A stretch of 64,000 nt of DNA from contig JAUIEA010000001.1 in the NCBI GenBank assembly GCA_030429045.1, forward strand, positions 62,001 to 126,000, given 5' to 3'. Every line of letters begins with the position of its first letter. Positions within the stretch are counted from its first letter, which is position 1. The notes beneath the pieces are model-generated. The model ran no database searches. It was not told where the DNA came from and was given only the letters and a program-made list of their open reading frames with translations. This DNA comes from Bacteroidia bacterium. Lineage in GTDB: Bacteria; Bacteroidota; Bacteroidia; Chitinophagales; Saprospiraceae. A program made the position numbers and the translations under genes. Shown in pieces: positions 35,731 to 45,577 of this stretch.

Positions 35731-38694
35731 ATGAAATCCCTAAGAATACATATCCTAAGCATGCTACTATTGGTGGCTTTATCCACAAAAGCCATAAACA
35801 GGGTTGATCAATCAACCACTTGCGACCCTGTTCTGGATAGTCTTGAGTTAACACAATTCTTTCAGGCCATGGATGGCCTGAACTGGACAAACAATACAAA
35901 CTGGTTGGTCACTGGACAGCCGATTGAAAGCTGGTACGGTATAACCGTTAATAACGAAGGCTGTGTAACGACATTACAGCTTTACGATAACAATCTGAGT
36001 GGTACACTCTATGATTTCAATTTCCCCGACCTAAATCACCTTATTCTAAGCATCGGTTCAATTCAAGGCTCTATACCAGACTTTTCCGGCCTTCCTGAAC
36101 TTCAAACACTATGGATTAACGATAATCTAATTTCCGGAAATTTACCAGATTTTCAGAATACGCCCAAACTGGTTAATATCTATCTCAGCAATAATGACCT
36201 TATTGGGACTCTGCCTGATTTTTCGAATCTCACAGCACTTCAAAGCTTGAGTATATGGTCCAACAAGCTAGAGGGCCCAGTCGTAGACTTTTCAAATACG
36301 CCAAACCTACTCAATCTGAGCATCAGTAATAACCTATTATCAGGTGAAATTCCAGATTTTGAACAACTGCCTCAATTGCAAACACTTGATCTTCGGGGAA
36401 ATCAATTATCGGGCAGCATACCGGACTTTTCCAACATTCAAAACTTACAAATATTATTCTTAGGTGAAAACCGATTGACAGGCTCACTACCTGACTTCTC
36501 CAATCTTCCTTTTCTAAAAGAATTGAGCGCCTCAGATAACCTGTTAAAAGGTTCAATTCCTGACTTTAATAACCTGCCTCAATTAGAATATTTAAACCTT
36601 TCAACAAACCAATTCACAGGTGAAATTCCTGACTTCTCAAAAATACCTCAACTTCAAGGCCAACTCTGGCTGACATCCAATTTGTTATCTGGACCAATTC
36701 CTGACTTCAGTAAAATACCCAAACTCACAGGCATATTTCTCCGCCAAAATCAACTTTCAGGACCCCTGCCTGATTTTTCAAATCTCCCTGATTTGACGCT
36801 TCTCGATCTATCCTCGAATAAAATAACAGGCCCTATACCAAATTTCTCTTCTTTATTACAATTACAGGCAATTTGGATCGATAAGAATAAATTATCAGGC
36901 CAGATACCGGATTTCAATGGATTTCCCAATCTCGACTATCTTCAATTAGACAATAACAACCTGGTCGGCACTCTACCCAGTTTCAATAATATCCCAAACC
37001 TATCCTACCTTGGCGTAAACAACAATCTACTTTCAGGTGACATACCTTCCTTTCCAAATGCCGATTACATCCATATTGAAAACAATAACTATACCTTTTC
37101 AGATATAATTTCCTCTGGAAATCTGGCATTTTCCAATCTATATTACAACCCCCAGAATCTCTTCTTCCACGATACAACTATAATGGTTGAAAAGAATTCA
37201 GATTTTATTATAGATCTGGGCATTGATAATGATCTGACTACAAGTTTTTATTTCTGGGCGAAAGACAGCATGCCCTGGACACCGCCTCCAGGTAATAGCA
37301 ACAAGTCAAATAAACTCATATTTAATGACCCGGATATAACTGATGCAGGTAGATACACCGTATCTGTCTTTAATCCCCAAGCCGATCAGCTGGCCTTGCA
37401 CAGCTATACAGTCTCTCTACAAATATGTGATAGACAACATGACTCATTGGAGCTCGTGAAATTGTTTAACAGTACGAATGGAGACAACTGGAAAACCAAG
37501 AGTAATTGGTTAGTACCCGGAAAACCATTAGACAGTTGGCATGGCATCCACGTCAACCATTTGGGATGTGTCCATAAAATAGATCTATCAAACAATGATC
37601 TTACCGGGTCAATTCCCGTTTTGGACTTAAATACCCTTGACACATTGATTCTGGAACACAATTCATTATCCGACACATTTCCAGACAATCAGACTCCTTT
37701 TCTCAAGGCTCTGGATGTAAGTCACAATCAACTCAGTGGCCAACTCCCCGATGCAATGTTCAGCTGGATGAATCTCCATACACTAGATCTAGGATCCAAT
37801 ATAATTGACGGGTCAATTCCCCCCGACCTGGGAGATCTTTGTGAATTGACCACTCTTCGTCTAGATCACAACATATTTACTGGTGAGCTTCCAGAAGCCT
37901 TAACCATGCTAACAAAGTTAAAAAAGGGACAGGTTGATTTCCAGGACAATGATATTGATTCGCTTAACCAGAAAATCATCTGGTTTTGCCCATACGGCGA
38001 TACTATACTCCAAAGTAATCCCAGTTATGACCGTTTCCTTGGCATCTGTAATGTTCAATGCAATGGGGATGAATGGGAAAACCTGGAGAATTATCTATGG
38101 GTTGCTGATACTATTAACGCTATCGATTGCCAAGCCAACTGTGCGCACCTGTATGCGCAGGCCGGCTTTTTGAATGTAAGGGGAGTCAGGGTCATGTTTA
38201 CATTGACAAGATGTTATTCGCAAACTGGTATCAATCCAGTCTTCAATGAAGTGGTACGGTTCTTTGACTGCGGGGGTCATTTATTAGAAACTGTCTATTA
38301 CTCTGAAGGATCATTTCAAACAGATTTTGGTGCAATCAATGAGGCAGAATTTGCTGCCTTGAATTTTGATATCCAGTGGATTTGTGGTCAAACTCTGGAT
38401 ATCAATACATCATATCAAAACCCCGGACAGCCGCATATAGAAACTGATCTGAATATCACTTCTATGGTTTGCTCACCAAATCCAACTACAGAGTGGATCA
38501 TTTGCAACGGTATTCCAAAACTCCAAAATAGTAAGATTAGAATTGTCAATTCAATCGGACAACGCATATTGGCTCCTACATCGTTTCAAGGAGAACAAGT
38601 CTTTCTTGACTTACAGGGGCAACTTCCCGGTCTATACGTCATAACGATTCAAAGCGATCATACTATGTATATTGCAAAGGTAATCCTGCAATAG
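35731..38694 (+). CDS. Giant secreted leucine-rich-repeat protein with T9SS sorting domain (copy 1)
   Basis: This 987-residue protein has a signal peptide (1-21). A first cap (DSLELTQFFQAMDGLNWTN, GITVNNEGCVTTL) is followed by about fifteen 23-residue plant-like LRRs of the form LPDFSNLPxLxxLxLSxNxLSG. A beta-sandwich region lies at about 480-560 (RYTVSVFN). A second cap-plus-LRR module (DSLELVKLFNSTNGDNW) comes next, then a Cys-containing domain (ICNVQCNGDEW) and a T9SS type A tail starting VCSPNPTTEWI. It should be displayed on the cell surface as a binding protein. It follows the CHAT gene by 15 bases and is a close paralogue of the next gene. It is AT-rich. The repeats are very regular, a sign of internal recombination. 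The ligand is unknown. Confidence 0.85.
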   Translation: MKSLRIHILSMLLLVALSTKAINRVDQSTTCDPVLDSLELTQFFQAMDGLNWTNNTNWLVTGQPIESWYGITVNNEGCVTTLQLYDNNLSGTLYDFNFPDLNHLILSIGSIQGSIPDFSGLPELQTLWINDNLISGNLPDFQNTPKLVNIYLSNNDLIGTLPDFSNLTALQSLSIWSNKLEGPVVDFSNTPNLLNLSISNNLLSGEIPDFEQLPQLQTLDLRGNQLSGSIPDFSNIQNLQILFLGENRLTGSLPDFSNLPFLKELSASDNLLKGSIPDFNNLPQLEYLNLSTNQFTGEIPDFSKIPQLQGQLWLTSNLLSGPIPDFSKIPKLTGIFLRQNQLSGPLPDFSNLPDLTLLDLSSNKITGPIPNFSSLLQLQAIWIDKNKLSGQIPDFNGFPNLDYLQLDNNNLVGTLPSFNNIPNLSYLGVNNNLLSGDIPSFPNADYIHIENNNYTFSDIISSGNLAFSNLYYNPQNLFFHDTTIMVEKNSDFIIDLGIDNDLTTSFYFWAKDSMPWTPPPGNSNKSNKLIFNDPDITDAGRYTVSVFNPQADQLALHSYTVSLQICDRQHDSLELVKLFNSTNGDNWKTKSNWLVPGKPLDSWHGIHVNHLGCVHKIDLSNNDLTGSIPVLDLNTLDTLILEHNSLSDTFPDNQTPFLKALDVSHNQLSGQLPDAMFSWMNLHTLDLGSNIIDGSIPPDLGDLCELTTLRLDHNIFTGELPEALTMLTKLKKGQVDFQDNDIDSLNQKIIWFCPYGDTILQSNPSYDRFLGICNVQCNGDEWENLENYLWVADTINAIDCQANCAHLYAQAGFLNVRGVRVMFTLTRCYSQTGINPVFNEVVRFFDCGGHLLETVYYSEGSFQTDFGAINEAEFAALNFDIQWICGQTLDINTSYQNPGQPHIETDLNITSMVCSPNPTTEWIICNGIPKLQNSKIRIVNSIGQRILAPTSFQGEQVFLDLQGQLPGLYVITIQSDHTMYIAKVILQ

Positions 38695-38748
38695 TTCCAA
38701 TTTCTTTGGAATCAAGACCAGCATAATGTTATAAACGAATTCGGACAT

Positions 38749-41700
38749 ATGAATTTATCAGTACAGTACATCCTATCCGTCTTGCTTCTCCATATATACC
38801 TGGCTGGTCACTCTCAAACCGAACGATCTTCAATTTGTGATCCATTACAGGATAGCCTCGAACTGGTCAAATTCTACAATGCCTTTGATGGGGACAATTG
38901 GAACAATAATACGAATTGGCTCAATCCCGGCATGCCCATTGAAACCTGGTACGGTGTGAACATCCACCCGAATGGCTGTGTCCAATCCATTTATCAATTA
39001 TCCAATAACCCCGCTGGTGAAATCTATGAACTGGACTTCCCTGAACTGGAAATTCTATATATTTCAATCGGTAGTATTACCGGAGCTCTCCCGGACTTTC
39101 AGTTTTTACCACAACTTGAAGAATTACGGATTTCTAACAACAATCTTTCCGGATCCCTTCCAGATTTTTCTTCATTGAATGAGCTGCATATTATTGATCT
39201 ATCATCCAATGACCTTGAAGGAGAGGTCCCCAACTTCCAATCCACTCCAAAACTGGAACAACTCTTCATCGGTCGAAACAACTTTACCGGAACACTGCCT
39301 GACTTCAACAACCTGGACTCTCTGTTCCTCCTCTATGCTGATAACAATCAATTCTCTGGCTCTCTTCCCAACTTTACAAAATTGCCCTCACTGGAGCAAC
39401 TTGTTCTCACTTCCAATTTGTTCATTGGAGAAGTTCCCGGGTTTTCGGGTATGCCCTCTCTCCGATTCATCGACCTAGGATTCAATCAGCTCACAGGGCC
39501 ATTGCCATTTTTTGAAAACAATCCTGAACTGGAACGGATATTCTTGACTAAAAACCAACTTACAGGCGCCATTCCTGATTTTCAATCGATTCCCAAAGTA
39601 TATGATCTGTCACTGGACTTCAATCAATTATCGGGCAGCATTCCCGATTTTTCAAATCTCCCTGACTTGGTCTCATTGAATGTGGGTCATAATAGTCTCA
39701 CAGGTTCAATCCCCGACTTTTCTTCTACACCCCTATTAGAATTTCTTAATTGTAGTTATAATTTTCTAGTTGGAACAATTCCCGATTTTTCAAAAATACC
39801 AAATCTGGTAAGTTTAGATGCACAATCCAATCAATTATCAGGTCAAATCCCGGATTTTTCGAACCTTCTTTCCCTGAAGAGATTGTATCTCACAAAAAAT
39901 GAATGTTCAGGGACAATACCAGAATTTGACAACTGTCCAGATATGGAACAGATCTATTTGGGAAATAATCAATTGACGGGTACGATTCCAAATTTCACAT
40001 CACTACCTCTTGTAACCTGGCTTTACCTGAATGACAACAATTTGGATGGAATCATTCCAGATTTTACAAATTTACCAAATTTATTCTCCCTCAATTTATC
40101 CGGAAATTTATTGACTGGAGACGTGATCAATTTTTCGTCCTTACCCGAACTTGAATACCTGTATCTGAAAAACAATAAGCTGGATGGACAGATAGCAGAC
40201 TTGCAATTGTCACCTAAATTACGGACAATCGATCTATCATTCAATCAACTTTCCAGTACAATTCCAGATTACTCCCAACACGGGAATCTAGCCTATCTTT
40301 CATTAGAGGGGAACAATTTATCAACCCCCATACCTGCCCTACTAAATTCATCAGTGAATATCAAGAACAATAAATATACATTCTCTGAAATTCTGTCTTC
40401 TGGCAATTTGGCCACTACAAAAACATTTGAATACAGCCCACAACAGCTCATTTACATAGACACGACTATTCTTGTCCTGTCAGGAGAAGATGTCCAATTC
40501 GATCTGGAGATCGACCCGGCCGTTACGACAAATGAGTATCTCTGGTCAAAAGATGATCAATACTTGTTTCCAACTCCTCCACCGAATGATCCAAGCGAAA
40601 ATATTTTTATTCTCCCTGAAGTGACCACCGCTGATGCTGGACGATACACTGTTCGGGTGACCAATAGCGAGGCACCCTCCTTGTATCTCTATAGCAGGCC
40701 AATTTCGCTCAGAATCTGTGACTCAGAACAAGATTCCCTCGAATTGGTCAAATTATATAGTTCAACAGATGGCTCGAAGTGGATAAATAATCAGAACTGG
40801 CTACAATCAGGTATGCCTATTTCCTCATGGCATGGTATTACTGTTAATTCACTTGGATGTGTTCAAAAGATCGACCTGGCATCCAATGCCCTTTCTGGCA
40901 CACTGCCACAGCTGGACCTGAATACACTGGATACACTCATCCTGGAATATAATGATCTAATTGATTCATTTCCGGAAATAAATACTCCGTTCCTTAAGGC
41001 TCTTGATGTGAGCAATAATCAACTATCAGGCGATTTTCCGGATGTTCTGACCAGTTGGATGAATCTTCATACATTGGATTTAGGATCCAACATAATTGAT
41101 GGTTCCATTCCTCCAGACTTGGGAGATCTCTGTGAATTGGAAACACTTCGACTGGATCATAACCAGATCAACGGTGAACTCCCTGAGGGTTTGACCATGC
41201 TGACTAAATTGAAACAGGGGCAGGTGGATTTCAGTGACAATGAGATTGACTCATTGACACAAAAGATCATTTGGTTCTGTCCATATGGAGATACTATCCT
41301 GGAGGTCAATCCCAGTTATGATCGCTTCCTTGGCATTTGTAATGTGGCCTGTACCGGTGATGAATGGGAATCATTGGATGACTATCCCTGGATAGTCGAT
41401 TCGCTAAACGCCATCAGCTGTACCTCTGAAGACTGTATGGCGAAGAAGACGACAGCCGGCTACGTCGATGCCAGAGGCATTACTGTATTCTATATTCAGC
41501 GAATCTGCTATAGTCAACTTATTCCTGAACCGAAGTACCTGATTGATATCAGCCTCTATGATTGTGCTGGAAATTTACTGGAATTCCGGACCTGCGATCA
41601 AAGTAATTATTGTGCAGAATTCGGTGCATTAACATCTGAAGAGTTTGATGGATTGAAATACAATGCGGTCTGGACATGTGGAGACGAGCTGGAGATCATG

Positions 41701-41988
41701 ACTGTCTTTGAGGAACCGGTTGATCCAGGGTTCAACAATGATTTTCTATCCATCCCCTTGGTTTGTTCTCCCAATCCTGCCAATGTCTTCCTATCCTGTA
41801 CATTGCAGAAGATCTCTTCACCCCAGACCTTACAAATGGTCAACATGCTTGGCGTTTCCATACCTGTTCGATATCAATTTGATGCCGATACAGCTAGAAT
41901 TGAATGCTCGGATGCTCCGGCAGGGATCTATTTTATCCTGATCAAAGGAGAATCCGGGCAATCCATTGCAAAAGTGATCATTGAATGA
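38749..41988 (+). CDS. Giant secreted leucine-rich-repeat protein with T9SS sorting domain (copy 2)
   Basis: This 1079-residue paralogue of the preceding gene has the same order: signal peptide, cap (DSLELVKFYNAFDGDNW), an LRR array some four repeats longer (about eighteen), beta-sandwich (RYTVRVTNSEAPS), second cap-LRR module, Cys-rich domain (ICNVACTGDEW) and T9SS tail (VCSPNPANVFLS). The block WMNLHTLDLGSNIIDG is identical in both proteins while the codons differ, so selection rather than recent copying keeps it. The Cys-rich domain has diverged most. It starts 54 bases after copy 1, with no strong terminator between, and probably belongs to the CHAT operon. Confidence 0.85.
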   Translation: MNLSVQYILSVLLLHIYLAGHSQTERSSICDPLQDSLELVKFYNAFDGDNWNNNTNWLNPGMPIETWYGVNIHPNGCVQSIYQLSNNPAGEIYELDFPELEILYISIGSITGALPDFQFLPQLEELRISNNNLSGSLPDFSSLNELHIIDLSSNDLEGEVPNFQSTPKLEQLFIGRNNFTGTLPDFNNLDSLFLLYADNNQFSGSLPNFTKLPSLEQLVLTSNLFIGEVPGFSGMPSLRFIDLGFNQLTGPLPFFENNPELERIFLTKNQLTGAIPDFQSIPKVYDLSLDFNQLSGSIPDFSNLPDLVSLNVGHNSLTGSIPDFSSTPLLEFLNCSYNFLVGTIPDFSKIPNLVSLDAQSNQLSGQIPDFSNLLSLKRLYLTKNECSGTIPEFDNCPDMEQIYLGNNQLTGTIPNFTSLPLVTWLYLNDNNLDGIIPDFTNLPNLFSLNLSGNLLTGDVINFSSLPELEYLYLKNNKLDGQIADLQLSPKLRTIDLSFNQLSSTIPDYSQHGNLAYLSLEGNNLSTPIPALLNSSVNIKNNKYTFSEILSSGNLATTKTFEYSPQQLIYIDTTILVLSGEDVQFDLEIDPAVTTNEYLWSKDDQYLFPTPPPNDPSENIFILPEVTTADAGRYTVRVTNSEAPSLYLYSRPISLRICDSEQDSLELVKLYSSTDGSKWINNQNWLQSGMPISSWHGITVNSLGCVQKIDLASNALSGTLPQLDLNTLDTLILEYNDLIDSFPEINTPFLKALDVSNNQLSGDFPDVLTSWMNLHTLDLGSNIIDGSIPPDLGDLCELETLRLDHNQINGELPEGLTMLTKLKQGQVDFSDNEIDSLTQKIIWFCPYGDTILEVNPSYDRFLGICNVACTGDEWESLDDYPWIVDSLNAISCTSEDCMAKKTTAGYVDARGITVFYIQRICYSQLIPEPKYLIDISLYDCAGNLLEFRTCDQSNYCAEFGALTSEEFDGLKYNAVWTCGDELEIMTVFEEPVDPGFNNDFLSIPLVCSPNPANVFLSCTLQKISSPQTLQMVNMLGVSIPVRYQFDADTARIECSDAPAGIYFILIKGESGQSIAKVIIE

Positions 41989-42028
41989 TCCGGTCCCTTA
42001 TTCCAAACCTTCAAAAATCAAAACATAC

Positions 42029-42697
42029 ATGGCTTACTTCACCCCTGCCTTTATCGATTTTTTCCACCAGCTGGAGATCAACAACGACCGCGACTGGTTT
42101 CATGCCAACAAGTCCACTTATGAGAAAGTGGTGAAAAAGCCTTTTGAGAAATTTGTCGGTGATCTGATCGATCGAATGCAATCGGTTGATCGCAATATCC
42201 TGATCACCCCCAAGGATGCCATCTTTCGGATCTACCGGGATACCCGATTCAGCAAGGATAAAACGCCGTACAAAACCCAGGTCAGTGCGATCATCAGCCC
42301 GGGTGGGCGAAAGGATATGGACTATCCGGGAATGTATGTCGAATTGAGTGGTAAACATGTTCGGGTATACAGCGGGTCGTACAAGCCAGATAAAAACCAG
42401 CTCCAGCAGATCCGGGAAAAAATTATTACAGAAGGAAAGCGATTTCAATCCTTGATCTCCGATCCGGACTTTGTCAAATACTATGGAGAAGTGCGCGGCG
42501 AGAAATACAAGGTACTCCCCAAAGAGATCAAGGCCGAAGCCGAAGAGCAACCCGTTCTTTTCAACAAGCAGTTTTATTATTTCAGTGAATGGAAGCCTGA
42601 AATTGTGACGAAAGAAGACTTCCTGGATCAGGTCATGGCTCGATATCAGGTTGCTCGTCCACTCACAGCGTTTCTGATCGAAGCACTTGCATCCTGA
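42029..42697 (+). CDS. DUF2461 family protein
   Basis: This 222-residue cytosolic protein belongs to the DUF2461 (TIGR02453) family. Signatures are FFHQLEINNDRDWFHANKS near the start, then FRIYRDTRFSKDKTPYKT and PGMYVELSG. No function is established for the family. The ATG at 42029 (MAYFTPAFIDFF) matches relatives; an open extension upstream overlaps the stop of the LRR gene and is unlikely. It is GC-richer than the LRR genes before it, marking the end of the AT-rich block. Confidence 0.88.
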   Translation: MAYFTPAFIDFFHQLEINNDRDWFHANKSTYEKVVKKPFEKFVGDLIDRMQSVDRNILITPKDAIFRIYRDTRFSKDKTPYKTQVSAIISPGGRKDMDYPGMYVELSGKHVRVYSGSYKPDKNQLQQIREKIITEGKRFQSLISDPDFVKYYGEVRGEKYKVLPKEIKAEAEEQPVLFNKQFYYFSEWKPEIVTKEDFLDQVMARYQVARPLTAFLIEALAS

Positions 42698-42734
42698 ATT
42701 TTTCGTTTTCTGTATATCACGCTACACCTCAACT

Positions 42735-43250
42735 ATGACAGGCTGCCGAATTCTCTTATTTGTGCTGGGAATGTGCATCTCTTGTGGAACGGTCCAGGCA
42801 CAAAAGATCCTCCAGATCGAAAAGGCCAACAGCCTGAAAACCTGGCGCTTTCATGTGGGTGATGAACTCACCTTCAGCGATGTCGGTGCCCCGGATCAGT
42901 TTTACACCAGAATGATCGTCGATCTGTTTCCGGAAATTGGTATTATTCAGCTTACAGATGTCGCCCTGCATCTCGACTCCATAGCTGTGATCGCCTTTCC
43001 CGGCTCCAACAACTGGGCCAAAGGACTTGGAAATACGTTGTTGACCTTTGCCAGTGTATGGACGCTTTACAGTCTCCTGGACAGTGTGATCAACTCCCGT
43101 GAGCCCGCCCCTTTTCAATATTATGCAGGTGGTGGTGCATGGGTCGGAGGTGCTGCATTGCGATGGGGAATTCCTGAAACCAAAAAATCGATGGGCAAAC
43201 GATATCGGGTCCGATTACTGGACCTGACGTTCTATCCCTCCCAGCAATAA
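42735..43250 (+). CDS. Exported hypothetical protein
   Basis: This 171-residue protein has a signal peptide (MTGCRILLFVLGMCISCGTVQAQ) and a short beta-rich domain (WRFHVGDELTFSDVGAP, followed by MIVDLFPEIGIIQLTDV). A hydrophobic hairpin at about 95-140 (LGNTLLTFASVWTLYSLLD, then AGGGAWVGGAALRW) suggests membrane association. Proteins with this GDELTF layout are common in Bacteroidota and unnamed; I know of no function. The ATG at 42735 was chosen as the signal-peptide start. A terminator hairpin follows 35 bases after the stop. Confidence 0.7.
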   Translation: MTGCRILLFVLGMCISCGTVQAQKILQIEKANSLKTWRFHVGDELTFSDVGAPDQFYTRMIVDLFPEIGIIQLTDVALHLDSIAVIAFPGSNNWAKGLGNTLLTFASVWTLYSLLDSVINSREPAPFQYYAGGGAWVGGAALRWGIPETKKSMGKRYRVRLLDLTFYPSQQ

Positions 43251-43285
43251 CCCTTTCCTGTATTGGAAGGATGATCCGCATTTTC

Positions 43286-43301
43286 AACCCTTGAAAGGGT
43301 T
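43286..43301 (+). terminator. Intrinsic terminator
   Basis: AACCCTTGAAAGGGTT forms a 7-base stem with a GA loop followed by CCTTTTCTAACTTTTT on the plus strand. It ends the small exported-protein gene and also lies beyond the stop of the convergent gene at 43321. Confidence 0.65.
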
Positions 43302-43320
43302 CCTTTTCTAACTTTTTCGC

Positions 43321-44466
43321 TTACGGGTAAACCATAAATGAAAATGACCGGTAGGCTGTTGGTGTCCGGATCTGTAAATAATGCACACCAGCTGGCCACG
43401 AAGCACCGGGCTGCCATTGAATTTCCCGGTATCCATCTACAATTTCATGATCCAGAAGATTTGACAAGGGCTGCCCCAGTGCATTGACCATCCGAACATG
43501 CATTTGGATGGGCTCCCTCACATCCAATACCAGGACATAGCCACCCTGTTGATCGGGTCCGTGTAACTTCACCTGGTCATCGGATAAGCTCAGATCTTCC
43601 CTTCCGGATATCGTGGTGGTCCGCAAGCGTACGCTATTGGGATCCTGCAAGCCTCCGGCTGTATTGAAATGACCCAGAGATGTACCTGTAGAGTCAAACC
43701 GGTGCACAACATCGACCCCCCAATCGCCGATCAGGACATCTCCGTTGGGCAGCGTCGCCACGCCTTCTGGATTGACCATTCCCGTCGCCCAGACACCCTT
43801 ATATAATCCGGCAGGGCTATATCTCAATACATTTCCTACAGTCCAGTCTGTGATATACAGATCACCCCCGGGGCCCCACCAGATATTGGTTGGCCCCTGC
43901 AGTATTGCGGAGTTGATAAATGTACCCTTGTCCGTACCATCCGGTCCGAAACGATGAATGATACCATTCCCCCCGTTACCATACTGAGCGATATAAAAAT
44001 CACCATTGGCATCCCAAATATGACCCAATCCATTGGGTACGCCTACTGCCGTAAACTCATCCACAAAATCCCCTTCCAGATTAAATCGGACAACCTTGTT
44101 CTGGGTTGCACCCCATTGCGTTACATAGATCAGACTATCCGGGCCAATGGACATTTTAGAAGGCGTTGCCAGATTATATCCACTGCTGAAGTTTCCAAGA
44201 TACGCGCCCGACTCCCCATCATACATCTTGATCGCCGCATTCTGAAACCCCGTGACCAAAACCCGGCCATCCGGGTGAAAGAGAATATCCTCTGTTCCAG
44301 AAAGGCCACCAAGCCCGGGAGACACAAAGTTTCCCAGATAGGTGCCATCCGTTTCGAAGGTTTTTACAGCATTGTTCGCTCTGCTGCTGACATAAACCGT
44401 CAGCATTTCCTGCGCAGAAAGGGCAGTCAGAAGAAGCGAAAGAAGAAGGGTCCAGATAGAACGCAT
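43321..44466 (-). CDS. Secreted NHL/SMP-30-like beta-propeller with T9SS sorting domain
   Basis: This 381-residue protein has a signal peptide (MRSIWTLLLSLLLTALSAQ). About six propeller blades, such as LFHPDGRVLVTGFQN, WGPGGDLYITDWTVGNVLRY and ATLPNGDVLIGDWGVD, span residues ~20-290. The rest is a T9SS type A tail (MVNALGQPLSNLL, then WPAGVHYLQIRTP). The blades resemble NHL and virginiamycin-B-lyase propellers, but no catalytic residues can be assigned. It is probably a surface or secreted binding protein. The start at 44466 is used because the 12 upstream codons weaken the signal peptide. Confidence 0.82.
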   Translation of the reverse strand: MRSIWTLLLSLLLTALSAQEMLTVYVSSRANNAVKTFETDGTYLGNFVSPGLGGLSGTEDILFHPDGRVLVTGFQNAAIKMYDGESGAYLGNFSSGYNLATPSKMSIGPDSLIYVTQWGATQNKVVRFNLEGDFVDEFTAVGVPNGLGHIWDANGDFYIAQYGNGGNGIIHRFGPDGTDKGTFINSAILQGPTNIWWGPGGDLYITDWTVGNVLRYSPAGLYKGVWATGMVNPEGVATLPNGDVLIGDWGVDVVHRFDSTGTSLGHFNTAGGLQDPNSVRLRTTTISGREDLSLSDDQVKLHGPDQQGGYVLVLDVREPIQMHVRMVNALGQPLSNLLDHEIVDGYREIQWQPGASWPAGVHYLQIRTPTAYRSFSFMVYP

Positions 44467-44637
44467 CAGATTCAATTGAGATGAATCCAAAAGATACGCC
44501 AACGAGGAAAAGAATCAGGTACGCCTGTTCCCGGTTTTCCAGTCCACTATGTCGGTGAACAGACAAATCATCGGAAATTGATCGCTGGAATCAGGTCGTC
44601 AGTGCATCCTGGCGTTCATATAGACCGGAAGGGGAAA

Positions 44638-45102
44638 TCATAACATCTTCTTGATCCTCGCCATGTCGCGAGCCTGATCCTTGGCTTTGATCGAATCCCG
44701 CTTGTCATAGGTATTCTTTCCCTGGGCAAGGGCGATCTCCAGTTTGGCCAGTCCGCGTTGATTGATATACAATCGAACCGGAATAATGGTCAAACCCTTT
44801 TCCTTGACTTTTTTCTGGAGTTTATTCAATTCTGTAGACCGCAGCAACAATTTGCGCAATCGACGAGGGTCATGATTGAAGGACGTCCCCAGTTCATATT
44901 CCGCAATGAACATGCTTTTGACAAACAGTTCATTCTGTTTGAAATAACAAAAGGCATCATTCAGGTTGGCAGCTCCTTTCCGCAGGGATTTGATCTCCGT
45001 TCCGGTCAGCATGATACCGGCTTCAAAGGTCTGGATGAAATGGAATTCATACCGGGCCCTTCGATTCACGATTTCCATGATGGGTTTCTCCTCCTGCTTC
45101 AT
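44638..45102 (-). CDS. smpB: SsrA-binding protein
   Basis: SmpB carries tmRNA to stalled ribosomes. The 154-residue protein shows NRRARYEFHFIQTFEAGIML, GTEIKSLRKGAANL, HDPRRLRKLLLR and LYINQRGLAKLEIALAQGKN, which trace the family's OB-fold. The basic C-terminal tail (YDKRDSIKAKDQARDMARIKKML) lines the empty mRNA channel; the tail is quoted only as a family landmark ending RIKKML. Its first codons overlap the stop of the upstream lipoprotein gene by four bases (ATGA type), so the two are translationally coupled. Confidence 0.96.
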   Translation of the reverse strand: MKQEEKPIMEIVNRRARYEFHFIQTFEAGIMLTGTEIKSLRKGAANLNDAFCYFKQNELFVKSMFIAEYELGTSFNHDPRRLRKLLLRSTELNKLQKKVKEKGLTIIPVRLYINQRGLAKLEIALAQGKNTYDKRDSIKAKDQARDMARIKKML

Positions 45103-45563
45103 GACTCAGCCCGTTGATAAGTAAAGGTCAATTTACGGTCTCCCCCCTCTACCCATGCCAGAAGAGTACCATGTTCACCACGTTCATAGACGATGCGTTG
45201 TGGAAAATCGTGTTCCGGGTTCTCGAACACCAGCCGGCCTTCGTCACATCGGGTCAAGACAAATGCGACTGGTTGATCCCCATTTTGACCCGTGACCCGA
45301 GCCACAAAAACCCCTTCTCCGCCTTTGATCTCAAGACTCATGTGCTCCAGCAGGCTGGTATCGCCATCAGCGATAGCAAAGGACCTCCCCAGCAGCCGGG
45401 TATCGCTATCAACCGACCAGGTCTCATAGATGTCCTGATCTTCCATTTTCCAGGAGCCGGTCAACCAATACAGTTTCCCTCCATCCAGACAGGATGAACT
45501 CCCCTCTTCCAGCATGCAGCTGGAAAAGACCGATACCAGAAGGAGACTCGTGATCATGCGCAT
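45099..45563 (-). CDS. DUF6265-like lipoprotein
   Basis: This 154-residue predicted lipoprotein has the signal MRMITSLLLVSVFSSC with a lipobox Cys. The mature part opens LYWLTGSWKMEDQDIYETW and includes FENPEHDFPQRIVYER, features of the lipocalin-like DUF6265 proteins (GxW plus an HDFPxR motif). The function is unknown; small-molecule binding is a guess from the fold. A perfect TAnnTTTG box ends six bases upstream of this ATG, which supports the chosen start over the longer frame from 45644. Confidence 0.72.
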   Translation of the reverse strand: MRMITSLLLVSVFSSCMLEEGSSSCLDGGKLYWLTGSWKMEDQDIYETWSVDSDTRLLGRSFAIADGDTSLLEHMSLEIKGGEGVFVARVTGQNGDQPVAFVLTRCDEGRLVFENPEHDFPQRIVYERGEHGTLLAWVEGGDRKLTFTYQRAES

Positions 45564-45569
45564 AGCCCG

Positions 45570-45577
45570 CAAAGATA
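45570..45577 (-). promoter_or_regulatory. TAnnTTTG box of the lipoprotein-smpB operon
   Basis: TATCTTTG on the minus strand ends six bases before the ATG at 45563. If used, the message would have almost no leader. Confidence 0.45.

Noticed and set aside
35731-41988. Regular short repeats suggesting a CRISPR-like or tandem DNA array
   Set aside because: The 69-base period is the 23-residue leucine-rich repeat of two coding genes.
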